From: Gammaproteobacteria bacterium
Lineage (GTDB): Bacteria; Pseudomonadota; Gammaproteobacteria; Pseudomonadales; Pseudohongiellaceae
Direction: 5' to 3'
DNA length: 32,528 nucleotides
NCBI GenBank assembly: GCA_028818225.1
Contig: JAPPOG010000023.1
Location: forward strand, 1 to 32,528
Position 1 is the stretch's first letter. Each line of letters begins with the position of its first letter. Position numbers and translations under genes: made by a program. The notes beneath the pieces are model-generated. The model was not told the origin of the DNA and did not search any database. It saw nothing but the letters and a program-made list of their open reading frames with translations. Below, piece after piece: positions 1 to 7,218 of the stretch.

Positions 1-930
1 TGTAAGGAATATAAGATTGCCTCGGAGAGTGTTTCATTAGACTCTCAGTGATTTGTCATAGAAAGATACGTTGCACCATTTGAAGCAGTATATATTGATG
101 TAAATAACAATCTGTATACAAAACTTTGTACAGAGCCTGGCGAACATACACCATGCATTTTCGAGCATGTCTACTTTGCTCGACCAGACTCATTGATGGA
201 CGGTATTTCAGTCTATAAGGCCAGACTTCGCATGGGTGAAAAACTGGCTGATAAATTGAAGAAATTGCGGCCGGACCATGACATCGATGTTGTTATTCCT
301 ATTCCTGATACCAGTCGAACTTCTGCATTGGAGCTCGCTAATACCCTCGGTATTAAATTTCGTGAAGGATTCGTTAAAAACCGCTATATCGGTAGAACCT
401 TTATCATGCCGGGGCAGAGTATGCGCAGAAAATCAGTGAGGCAGAAGCTCAATGCTATCGAGTTGGAATTTAAAGGGAAAAATGTCTTGTTGGTGGATGA
501 TTCGATTGTTCGCGGTACAACCTGCAAACAAATTATCCAGATGGCCCGGGATGCCGGAGCAAAAAAAGTTTATTTTGCGTCCGCTGCCCCAGCAATTCGT
601 TATCCAAACGTCTATGGTATAGATATGCCCGCAGCTTCTGAACTAATCGCTGCAGGAAAAACAGACATTGAGGTTGAAGAGCAAATAGGCGCTGACTGGT
701 TGATCTATCAGGATCTTGAGGATTTGATAGCGGCTGCTGAAGAGGGTAACCCTAATATTACCCGCTATGAATGCTCGGTATTTAATGGCGAGTACATAAC
801 TGGTGATGTTGATGAAATGTATTTAAAGCGCTTGGAAAATATGCGCAATGATGCCGCCAAACAAGGCAAGAAAAAGGGCTCACATAAGCGTCAGACCAAT
901 CTAGTGGCAGATCTCAATACAGAGGGTTAA
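1..930 (+). CDS. purF: Amidophosphoribosyltransferase (PurF), C-terminal part, with an in-frame TGA
   Basis: First enzyme of purine synthesis: transfers glutamine amide nitrogen to PRPP, giving phosphoribosylamine. The 5' half lies outside the window. Frame 1 reads [11 protein letters not shown], then TGA at 49-51, then [16 protein letters not shown], and on to TAA at 928-930. The stretch matches the PurF region between the glutaminase and phosphoribosyltransferase domains. The PRTase domain is clear: [16 protein letters not shown], the PRPP loop [13 protein letters not shown] near 483-522, then the ECSVFNG segment and a variable lysine-rich tail. The family normally has Gly where the TGA sits, Asp in RDVAP (Tyr here, 67-69) and Gly in APGEA (Phe here, 79-81). 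An essential gene with four unlikely codons within 36 bases at the edge of the sequence suggests consensus error rather than a true pseudogene. If the TGA is real, the first in-frame ATG afterwards is at 196 and the product would lack the glutaminase domain. Family identity is secure. Confidence 0.93.
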
Positions 931-939
931 TGCTGACAG

Positions 940-956
940 CCTGGGAAGGACCCAGG
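940..956 (+). promoter_or_regulatory. Stem-loop between purF and moxR, covering the moxR ribosome binding site
   Basis: CCTGGG (940-945) and CCCAGG (951-956) form a perfect 6-bp stem around the loop AAGGA. No T-run follows, so it is not a standard intrinsic terminator. The right arm runs into AGGA (954-957), the only Shine-Dalgarno candidate for the ATG at 969. Folding of the mRNA would therefore hide that site. The pairing is seen in the sequence; a regulatory role is inference. Confidence 0.4.
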
Positions 957-968
957 AATAACTAAGTT

Positions 969-1953
969 ATGTTTTCAGTAAATCTCGATAAAGAAACCAA
1001 TACTATATTGGCGCAGGTTGTGGAGAATAAATTCTCACAACAAGTGCAGGTTACTGTTGCAGAAGTAAGCAAGGCTTTACTGGGAAAAGATCACCAAATA
1101 CGGCTGGCATTATGTTGCCTGTTTTCCGGGGGGGCACCTGTTGATCGAAGATTTGCCGGGAATGGGCAAGACGACTCTCTCCTATGCGCTGGCCAAAGCG
1201 TTAAATCTAAAATACAACCGCATTCAATTTACCAGTGATCTTTTGCCCGCCGATATTTTGGGTATTTCAATTTTCGATCAGAAGACTAATGAATTTAACT
1301 TCCATCCAGGACCCATATTCAGCCAGCTCGTACTAGCGGATGAGATTAATCGCACGACGCCCAAGACGCAAAGTGCGTTGCTGGAAGCGATGGAAGAGCG
1401 GCAGGTGACTGTGGAGGGTGAAACCCGTGGCTTGCCAGAGCCATTTTTTGCAATAGCGACACAAAACCCGTTTTCATTGGCAGGAACTTACCCATTGCCA
1501 GAGTCCCAATTAGATCGTTTTCTTATGCGCTTACGTCTTGGTTATCCCGATCAGCGAGCTGAGCGAGAATTGTTGGAGATGAATACCGAGATGGATAGAG
1601 TAGAGGGTATTAAGCAGAGACTAACTACTGAAGACGTGAATGAATTCAGGCGGCAGTCTGCCGAAGTCATTGCCAGTGACTCTTTGCTTGATTACGTGCA
1701 GAGATTGATTAACTTCACCCGCGGTAAAAATGAGTTTCATTTCGGACTTTCGCCCCGTGGTAGCCTGTCAATTATGCGCGCAGCAAAAACCTGGGCGTTG
1801 ATGTGCGGTCGCAATCACGTTGTGCCGGAAGATGTGCAGACAATCCTGCCAGCGGTAGTGGAACATCGATTAAGAGCTTCTACTGACGAAGATGGTCATA
1901 CTGGTGCGTCACTGGTGCAGCGTCTTCTAAATGAAGTTGATGTCATAAAGTAG
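969..1953 (+). CDS. MoxR-family AAA+ ATPase, reading frame broken in a G7 tract
   Basis: MoxR ATPases act as chaperone-like remodelling machines and usually sit beside DUF58 or VWA partners, as here. The frame from ATG 969 runs to about codon 55 (ending ALCCLFSGG). The rest of the protein continues in the +1 frame to the stop at 1951-1953. Removing one G from the seven-G tract at 1128-1134 restores the family sequence SGGHLLIEDLPGMGKT and gives about 327 residues, the normal length. Visible motifs are Walker A (PGMGKTT, about 63-69), Walker B (LVLADEINR, about 120-127), sensor 1 (ATQNPF) and the arginine region SPRGSLS. Without the repair, the downstream part could start only at TTG 1141, beheading the protein just before Walker A. 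Sequencing error in a homopolymer is the simplest reading; a true mutation, G-tract phase variation or +1 frameshifting are alternatives. It lies 38 bp after purF and 44 bp before the DUF58 gene. Confidence 0.88.
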
Positions 1954-1997
1954 TCGTTACAAACGGCCATACCGGGTCGCCAGGCCAGGATCAAAGC

Positions 1998-2960
1998 ATG
2001 GCATTCAGTATTCGAGCAAGTTGGCGAGAAAACTATAAGCAATGGTTAGCAGCCCGTATACCTGCGCAAAATAGATCTACGCTTCATCGTCGCAATATCT
2101 ATATCCTGCCCACGGCCAATGGCATGATGTATTTGTTTGCCGCAGGTTTGGTATTTGTTGCAGCAATTAATTACGCAGTAAGCCTGGCTTTTGGTCTCGC
2201 CTTCTTAATGGTCAGTGTATTTATCCTGGCAATACTTCATACATTTAATAACCTTAATCAATTAATACTACTGGGCAAGTTTTCGCCAGCTGTCTATTGT
2301 GAAGAACAAGCGGCCTTCAAAGTCGAGCTGTCCCGACTGCCTGCAAAAAAGCATGAAGCTATCGAGTTAAGTTTCGAGCAGGGCTTAGTCACCCATGCCG
2401 ATCTTATTGATCAGGATAGGGTTGTTGTGGATGTATTCGTAAAAGCGGACCGCAGAGGGGAATTCAGGGCGCCATTTCTAAGGATCACAACATATTTTCC
2501 TCTCGGTCTGTGCCGTGCCTGGTCGTTTGTGGATCTGGATATGTATTGTCTCGTCTACCCGAAGCCGGTGGTATTCAGCATGAATCAATTTAACACAGGG
2601 TCTTCCGGAAATGATGACTCAGCCATTATCAAAGATGGAAGCGAAGATTATTACGGTTTAAGAGAATACGTGCCTGGAGACTCACTAAGGCAGGTGGCAT
2701 GGAAAAATTTAGCTCGTGGACAGAGCATGCATGTAAAACAACTTGTGGATTATGTAGACAGCAAGATATGGCTGGATTGGGATATGTTTTACGGATTTAG
2801 TACTGAAGAGCGCTTATCCCGATTATGCTATTGCGTGCTGAAGCTATCTAAAAGTAATAATGCCTTTGGATTAAAGTTACCCGGCGTAGAGATAGCACCA
2901 GATACTGGGCCTGATCACAAAATAAAACTTCTCAGAACACTGGCGCTGTTTGGGGGGTAA
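1998..2960 (+). CDS. DUF58 domain membrane protein (MoxR partner)
   Basis: The 320-residue product has a basic N-terminus, two adjacent hydrophobic segments (about 42-60 and 62-81), then a soluble part. The DUF58 signature is near 217-240: YYGLREYVPGDSLRQVAWKNLARG, broken here as YYGLREYVPGD then SLRQVAWKNLAR. DUF58 proteins are related to VWA domains and are thought to be partners or clients of the neighbouring MoxR ATPase; the exact activity is not established. The ATG at 1998 follows an AGGA at a sensible distance. It sits between moxR and the transglutaminase gene, the standard order for this cluster in gammaproteobacteria, with only 11 bp before the next gene, so co-transcription is likely. 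The protein is shorter than some homologues but has no visible break. Confidence 0.9.
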   Translation: MAFSIRASWRENYKQWLAARIPAQNRSTLHRRNIYILPTANGMMYLFAAGLVFVAAINYAVSLAFGLAFLMVSVFILAILHTFNNLNQLILLGKFSPAVYCEEQAAFKVELSRLPAKKHEAIELSFEQGLVTHADLIDQDRVVVDVFVKADRRGEFRAPFLRITTYFPLGLCRAWSFVDLDMYCLVYPKPVVFSMNQFNTGSSGNDDSAIIKDGSEDYYGLREYVPGDSLRQVAWKNLARGQSMHVKQLVDYVDSKIWLDWDMFYGFSTEERLSRLCYCVLKLSKSNNAFGLKLPGVEIAPDTGPDHKIKLLRTLALFGG

Positions 2961-2971
2961 GAAACCTAGTA

Positions 2972-5032
2972 ATGGATATTAACTATCAAATACCAAGATC
3001 AGCATTGATTTGGGTACTCGTGTCCGTGGTCATTGTGTTGATTCCACAAACGATTCGGATGCCGATTTGGGTCACTGTTATAGCTGCAATATGTATTTTG
3101 TGGCGCCTACTCATTTCTCAGGGAAAACTGAATTATCCGGGTCGCAAAATCAGAATAGTGGTAGTGCTGTTTACACTGATTTTCTCGATTTCCCAAATCC
3201 GTTCTATCGGGATTGGCCTGGATAGTGCGGTAAGTTTATTGGCCCTTGGCTTTGTCTTTAAACTGATTGAGATGCGCTACAAGCGCGATATTTATGTCGT
3301 GCTATCGCTATGCTTCGTAATGTCTATGGTGTCTTTCCTGTACTCGCAGGGAATTGTTACCTCGGCTTATATTGCGATGACCGTGATAATTATTTTGTGC
3401 GCAATGATTGCTTGTAATCGTTCCAGTTTAATTCTCGAAGCTGAGAGCACAGTAAAGCTGGCCATGAAAATAACCTTTCAGGCACTGCCCCTCACTATAG
3501 TGCTGTTTATGCTATTCCCTCGCATCGCACCGCTATGGGCTGTTCCCACCCAAAACAATGCATCAGGAACCGGCGTGTCTGATGAAATGTCGCCGGGTGA
3601 TATCAGTCAACTGGTCCGCACTTCGGGTCTCGCGTTTCGCGTACAATTTGAGGAAGAAGTCAGCTTGCCCAATGAACTACTGTATTGGCGGGGTTTGGTT
3701 CTGGATGATTACGATGGCGAAACCTGGCGGCGTTCTCGTTCCAGATCTGCCTATGGCAATGCTGCGGCCTTTGGCAATTTTCGCTTTAACTGGGAAGGGC
3801 GGATGGAAACCAACGGTATTCCTTTGCGCTATAACGTCATCATGGAACCAACCCAGCAACCCTGGATTTATGGACTTCATCTTGCTGAACCAATATCCAG
3901 CGGTATCTTTCTTAGCCGAAATTTTGAAATGTTCAATAACGGACTTATCTCCCAACGCTTAAGCTACGATGTTGCTTCATATATTGAAAACCAGACTGAC
4001 CTGTTTCTTACCAGCAGTCCTCGGCGAAATAATATAGAAATTCCAGCGCAAGGAAATGAGCGCAGTTTACAGTTCGCTCGTGAGCTCAGGGCTGCGGTAG
4101 ATACTGATAGAGAGTATGCCCTGGCGGTACTCAACTATTTCGCAACCAATCAATACTTTTATACCCTGAATCCAGGGTTGTTGGGTGAAAACAGAATTGA
4201 TGACTTTTTGTTCAACACCATGGAAGGTTTCTGTGAACACTATGCCAGCGCGTTTGCCTATTTAATGCGAGCTGTCGATATCCCGGCAAGAGTTGTGGTC
4301 GGCTATCAGGGAGCTGAATATAACCCTTTCGAAAATTACATGATGGTGTACCAATACAATGCCCATGCCTGGAATGAGGTGTGGCTGGAAGGTGAGGGCT
4401 GGGTTCGATTCGACCCTACTGGCGCGGTATCACCAACTCGCATTGAGCTTGGCGCAGAGGCTGCGTTGAGGGACGATCCTGCTTTTCTCGATGATTTTCT
4501 GTTTACGGCCATGCGTCTGGGTGGCATGGGATGGATTAATACCTTGCGGCTGCGCTTTGATGCATTGGAGTATGAATGGAATCGCCGGGTCGTAAACTAC
4601 AATGAAGAAGTGCAATTCGAGTTGCTTGAAGAATTAATTGGAGATGTCACTGAGAGCAAGGCAGTGTTGTTTCTTTTAATTGCTACCGCACTGGTGATGC
4701 TGGGTGTTGGGGTGGCAGTTATCAGGGTTGATCGAAGTGCGCAGCGTGATCCAGTAGTAAATCTCTATGTCTCAATTGGCAAGGAGTTAGAAAAAATCGA
4801 CCTGCCCAGAAAGCGTGGCGAAGGCCCTTTGCATTATCGAGACCGGGTTATAGCAGAGCGCCCGGAACTTGCTGAGATCATGTCAGAGCTTACCGAGCTG
4901 TATGTGCAACTGAGCTATCGGTCGAGAACTGTCGATAACTTGCAAAGAAATCAAACCAGGCAACTGAAAGCCATGCTGAATCAATTACGCTTTAAGTTAT
5001 CGCCCCTGGCAAAAATCAGCGGCAAAGTATGA
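2972..5032 (+). CDS. tgpA: TgpA-like membrane transglutaminase (transglutaminase core, DUF4129-like tail)
   Basis: The 686-residue product has five or six N-terminal membrane segments in the first 200 residues, a large periplasmic part, another membrane segment near 560-582 (VLFLLIATALVMLGVGVAVI) and a C-terminal cytoplasmic DUF4129-type tail. The transglutaminase/papain-like core is intact: Cys421 in EGFCEHYASAF, His465 in NAHAWNEVW and Asp481 in RFDPTGAV. This is the layout of TgpA of Pseudomonas aeruginosa, which is reported as essential there and placed in a moxR-DUF58-tgpA cluster. The substrate is unknown; action on envelope proteins or peptidoglycan-linked partners is inference. It is the last gene of the + operon. 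Its TGA (5030-5032) directly abuts the stop codon of the oppositely oriented yciH, leaving no room for a terminator outside coding sequence. Confidence 0.92.
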   Translation: MDINYQIPRSALIWVLVSVVIVLIPQTIRMPIWVTVIAAICILWRLLISQGKLNYPGRKIRIVVVLFTLIFSISQIRSIGIGLDSAVSLLALGFVFKLIEMRYKRDIYVVLSLCFVMSMVSFLYSQGIVTSAYIAMTVIIILCAMIACNRSSLILEAESTVKLAMKITFQALPLTIVLFMLFPRIAPLWAVPTQNNASGTGVSDEMSPGDISQLVRTSGLAFRVQFEEEVSLPNELLYWRGLVLDDYDGETWRRSRSRSAYGNAAAFGNFRFNWEGRMETNGIPLRYNVIMEPTQQPWIYGLHLAEPISSGIFLSRNFEMFNNGLISQRLSYDVASYIENQTDLFLTSSPRRNNIEIPAQGNERSLQFARELRAAVDTDREYALAVLNYFATNQYFYTLNPGLLGENRIDDFLFNTMEGFCEHYASAFAYLMRAVDIPARVVVGYQGAEYNPFENYMMVYQYNAHAWNEVWLEGEGWVRFDPTGAVSPTRIELGAEAALRDDPAFLDDFLFTAMRLGGMGWINTLRLRFDALEYEWNRRVVNYNEEVQFELLEELIGDVTESKAVLFLLIATALVMLGVGVAVIRVDRSAQRDPVVNLYVSIGKELEKIDLPRKRGEGPLHYRDRVIAERPELAEIMSELTELYVQLSYRSRTVDNLQRNQTRQLKAMLNQLRFKLSPLAKISGKV

Positions 5033-5383
5033 TTACCCTCCAGCCAGCCTGGCCGTAATCCCTTTCGATGCCAGATACTGTTTCGCGATCTGGCGTTGAT
5101 CGCCCTGAATTTCGATAATTCCGGATTTGGTAGTTCCACCAACACCACAATGTGATTTTAATTGTTTGGCTAATTCCTTTAATTCCTTTTCGGTTCCGGT
5201 AATTCCTTTGATCAGGGTTACGCCGGCGCCTTTACGGCCTTTTGTTTGGCGCGAAATTTGTACTACTTCCTCTCCATTAACGCTTTCCGGATTCTCGGGG
5301 CATTTACATTTATGCAGTACTTTGCCGCATTGGGTGCAGGTATTGCTGCTCCCGGTCGAAAAGACGAGACGTGTATCACTCAC
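5033..5383 (-). CDS. yciH: Sui1/eIF1-type translation factor, YciH family
   Basis: The 116-residue protein has an N-terminal cysteine cluster (C16, C19, C26, C28 in CTQCGKVLHKCKC) and the SUI1 fold: QTKGRKGAGVTLIKG, then KELAKQLKSHCGVGGTTKSG and IEIQGDQR. YciH homologues resemble eukaryotic eIF1 and influence start-site choice, but their physiological role in bacteria is poorly defined. E. coli YciH is 108 residues, so the length fits. The start is GTG at 5381-5383, and no ATG is available in frame. It begins 26 bp after the batD stop on the same strand, so it is probably the last gene of the bat transcript. The 3' end touches tgpA with zero spacing, so transcripts of the two operons would overlap antisense unless termination happens inside a coding region. 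Confidence 0.93.
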   Translation of the reverse strand: MSDTRLVFSTGSSNTCTQCGKVLHKCKCPENPESVNGEEVVQISRQTKGRKGAGVTLIKGITGTEKELKELAKQLKSHCGVGGTTKSGIIEIQGDQRQIAKQYLASKGITARLAGG

Positions 5384-5409
5384 TCTCAGGTTTCACTCAG
5401 AAATAGTAA

Positions 5410-7218
5410 TCAGGTTTTATACAGTGGCGGCAACGCGTAGCGTTGTTGCCTGGCATCAATCTTGTCATTGCGAAGTTTATTGCGACGCAATAGCGACACG
5501 GCCTTGATTAATTCGGCGGGATTAAAAGGTTCGCAGCCGGTGTCCTCTGAGCTGTTATTGAATAACGCAGCCTGGATTTGTTCCACAAACTGGTGTAGTT
5601 CGGTGGATTCTCTTTGCTGGAGAATGTCTTCCATGGTCAATATTGTCCGAGAATTAATAAAGTGATCCGACCACTGTATGAGCTTTTCGCGAATACTGTT
5701 TAAATCTCCGGTATTGCCTGCGCTTCGCAATTGATTGAAAGCAATCCATTCATTATTTTCGGGACTGTATTTGGATTGAAAGTTTTCGCGCTTCCTGCTT
5801 ATGAAGGCATTGATTTCGGCGCTATTCGGAACAATAACAAGTTTGAAAATGCTGTAGGCCACAATCAGGAATGCCAGAGCGATAAAATAGTTTAACCAGG
5901 ACGTATCAACTTCTATAAATTCTGCTTCTGCCTGAGCATCAATCATATCCTGGTCAACCACAGGTGCTGCAGCGAGTAAGTCCTCGATATTTTCGGAAGT
6001 AACCACTGTTTGTTCAGATGGAAGGTCGCCTTCAATGGTTGCTATCTCGATACTGGTAGCGGGTATGATAGTGGATTCCAGTTCGTCGGTATTTACATTC
6101 CACCATTCTATCGTCACCTGGGGTATTTCGATGTCGCCAGCCCTGGTCGGAACCAGGGTAGTTGTTTCAACCCGGGTACCTACAATGCTTCCATCTACAA
6201 ATGTCCTTTGAATATCTGGAGGATCTGGATACACATTAAGCCCATCGATTTGTTCAGGGCTGAAAGGAGGGAGCACAGCGCCATCAAGCCCATCGGTAAC
6301 CATAGTGATGGTTCGGACTATGGAGTCACCAACTCGTAAATTTGTAATGTCAGAGCTGAACTCTTCTTCCAGCGTAAGATTGCTCACCGGCAGCCAGAAG
6401 GAACTATCCCTTACGGCGTTTGGCCTTGGTTCAACATTAATGGTTATGCCATCGATAAAAGCAGTAACACGGCGAGTGTTTAAGTTCCTGAATACAAAAT
6501 TACTGGAGCCATCTGTTACTTCACCTCTAAAGAGTATGTCAGGAATTTCCAGTGGGCCACTACGCTGAGGGAAAATGACATAACGCTTTTCATACACACC
6601 ATAGCGCACCTGGTCGATGCTGCCGTTACGCTCTTCCTCAATTATTTGTTCATATTGATTCGGTGAACCAATGAGCTGAATCACCGTATCTTCCATCTCT
6701 AATTCTGTAAATTGCGGATTTCGTATACCATTAATGGTGTAATAAAGCCGAACTGTAAACAGCAGTTGTTCCTGCACATAAACAGTATCCTTATTTACCT
6801 CAATTTCAAGAAATAACTCATCATTATCCTGGTTCGAGCGTGGACCTTCATTAACCACAGAAACTACAATGGGGTCAGTTTCTACATTGTTAACTTCAAT
6901 CGACGGAATTGTCAGTTCGCCTTCAGTTAACGGGAATAACGTGACGATGTAATCGGTCCAGGACTCAACTGCGCCATTAATGCTTCTGATTTGGCTTGAA
7001 GTGCGAGTTCCGAGGACATCGAATTCTTCCGTCAAAGGGGTCAGGTCTAACTGCATCCCCTGGCGTTGGTCATAGACGCGAATGGTGAAGGTCAGAGTTT
7101 CGCCTCGCGCGAGTTCTTCGCGATCAACTGAGACTTCTACCTCTTGCGCTGTGGCAGTTGTAGCGACCAATAATATTGGGAGCAGCAGTCCATAAAATAA
7201 TGGTATTAACCGTGTCAC
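5410..7218 (-). CDS. batD: BatD family protein
   Basis: The 602-residue product starts with a signal peptide (hydrophobic residues about 4-20, probable cleavage after ATA near residue 24). A long extracytoplasmic part of repeated beta-rich, immunoglobulin-like segments follows; each opens with lines like VSVDREELARGETLTFTIRV or LEIEVNKDTVYVQEQLLFTV. A membrane segment lies near 443-463 and a cytoplasmic tail follows. This is the BatD/oxygen-tolerance layout. Bat proteins were first linked to aerotolerance in Bacteroides; other bacteria show envelope or stress roles, and the mechanism is unclear. The start is GTG at 7216-7218, overlapping the TGA of the upstream batB/C gene as GTGA, so translational coupling is likely. 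The length is normal for the family and no breaks are visible. Confidence 0.92.
   Translation of the reverse strand: MTRLIPLFYGLLLPILLVATTATAQEVEVSVDREELARGETLTFTIRVYDQRQGMQLDLTPLTEEFDVLGTRTSSQIRSINGAVESWTDYIVTLFPLTEGELTIPSIEVNNVETDPIVVSVVNEGPRSNQDNDELFLEIEVNKDTVYVQEQLLFTVRLYYTINGIRNPQFTELEMEDTVIQLIGSPNQYEQIIEEERNGSIDQVRYGVYEKRYVIFPQRSGPLEIPDILFRGEVTDGSSNFVFRNLNTRRVTAFIDGITINVEPRPNAVRDSSFWLPVSNLTLEEEFSSDITNLRVGDSIVRTITMVTDGLDGAVLPPFSPEQIDGLNVYPDPPDIQRTFVDGSIVGTRVETTTLVPTRAGDIEIPQVTIEWWNVNTDELESTIIPATSIEIATIEGDLPSEQTVVTSENIEDLLAAAPVVDQDMIDAQAEAEFIEVDTSWLNYFIALAFLIVAYSIFKLVIVPNSAEINAFISRKRENFQSKYSPENNEWIAFNQLRSAGNTGDLNSIREKLIQWSDHFINSRTILTMEDILQQRESTELHQFVEQIQAALFNNSSEDTGCEPFNPAELIKAVSLLRRNKLRNDKIDARQQRYALPPLYKT

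Noticed and set aside
49..51. TGA in purF as evidence of a changed genetic code
   Set aside because: Several genes here end in TGA (tgpA, batA, batB/C, batD, the AddB-like gene), and nearby codons are also aberrant, so recoding is not needed.
1119..1140. Programmed +1 frameshift as the main explanation for moxR
   Set aside because: MoxR genes are not known to use frameshifting, and a G homopolymer is a common site of sequencing error; kept only as an alternative.
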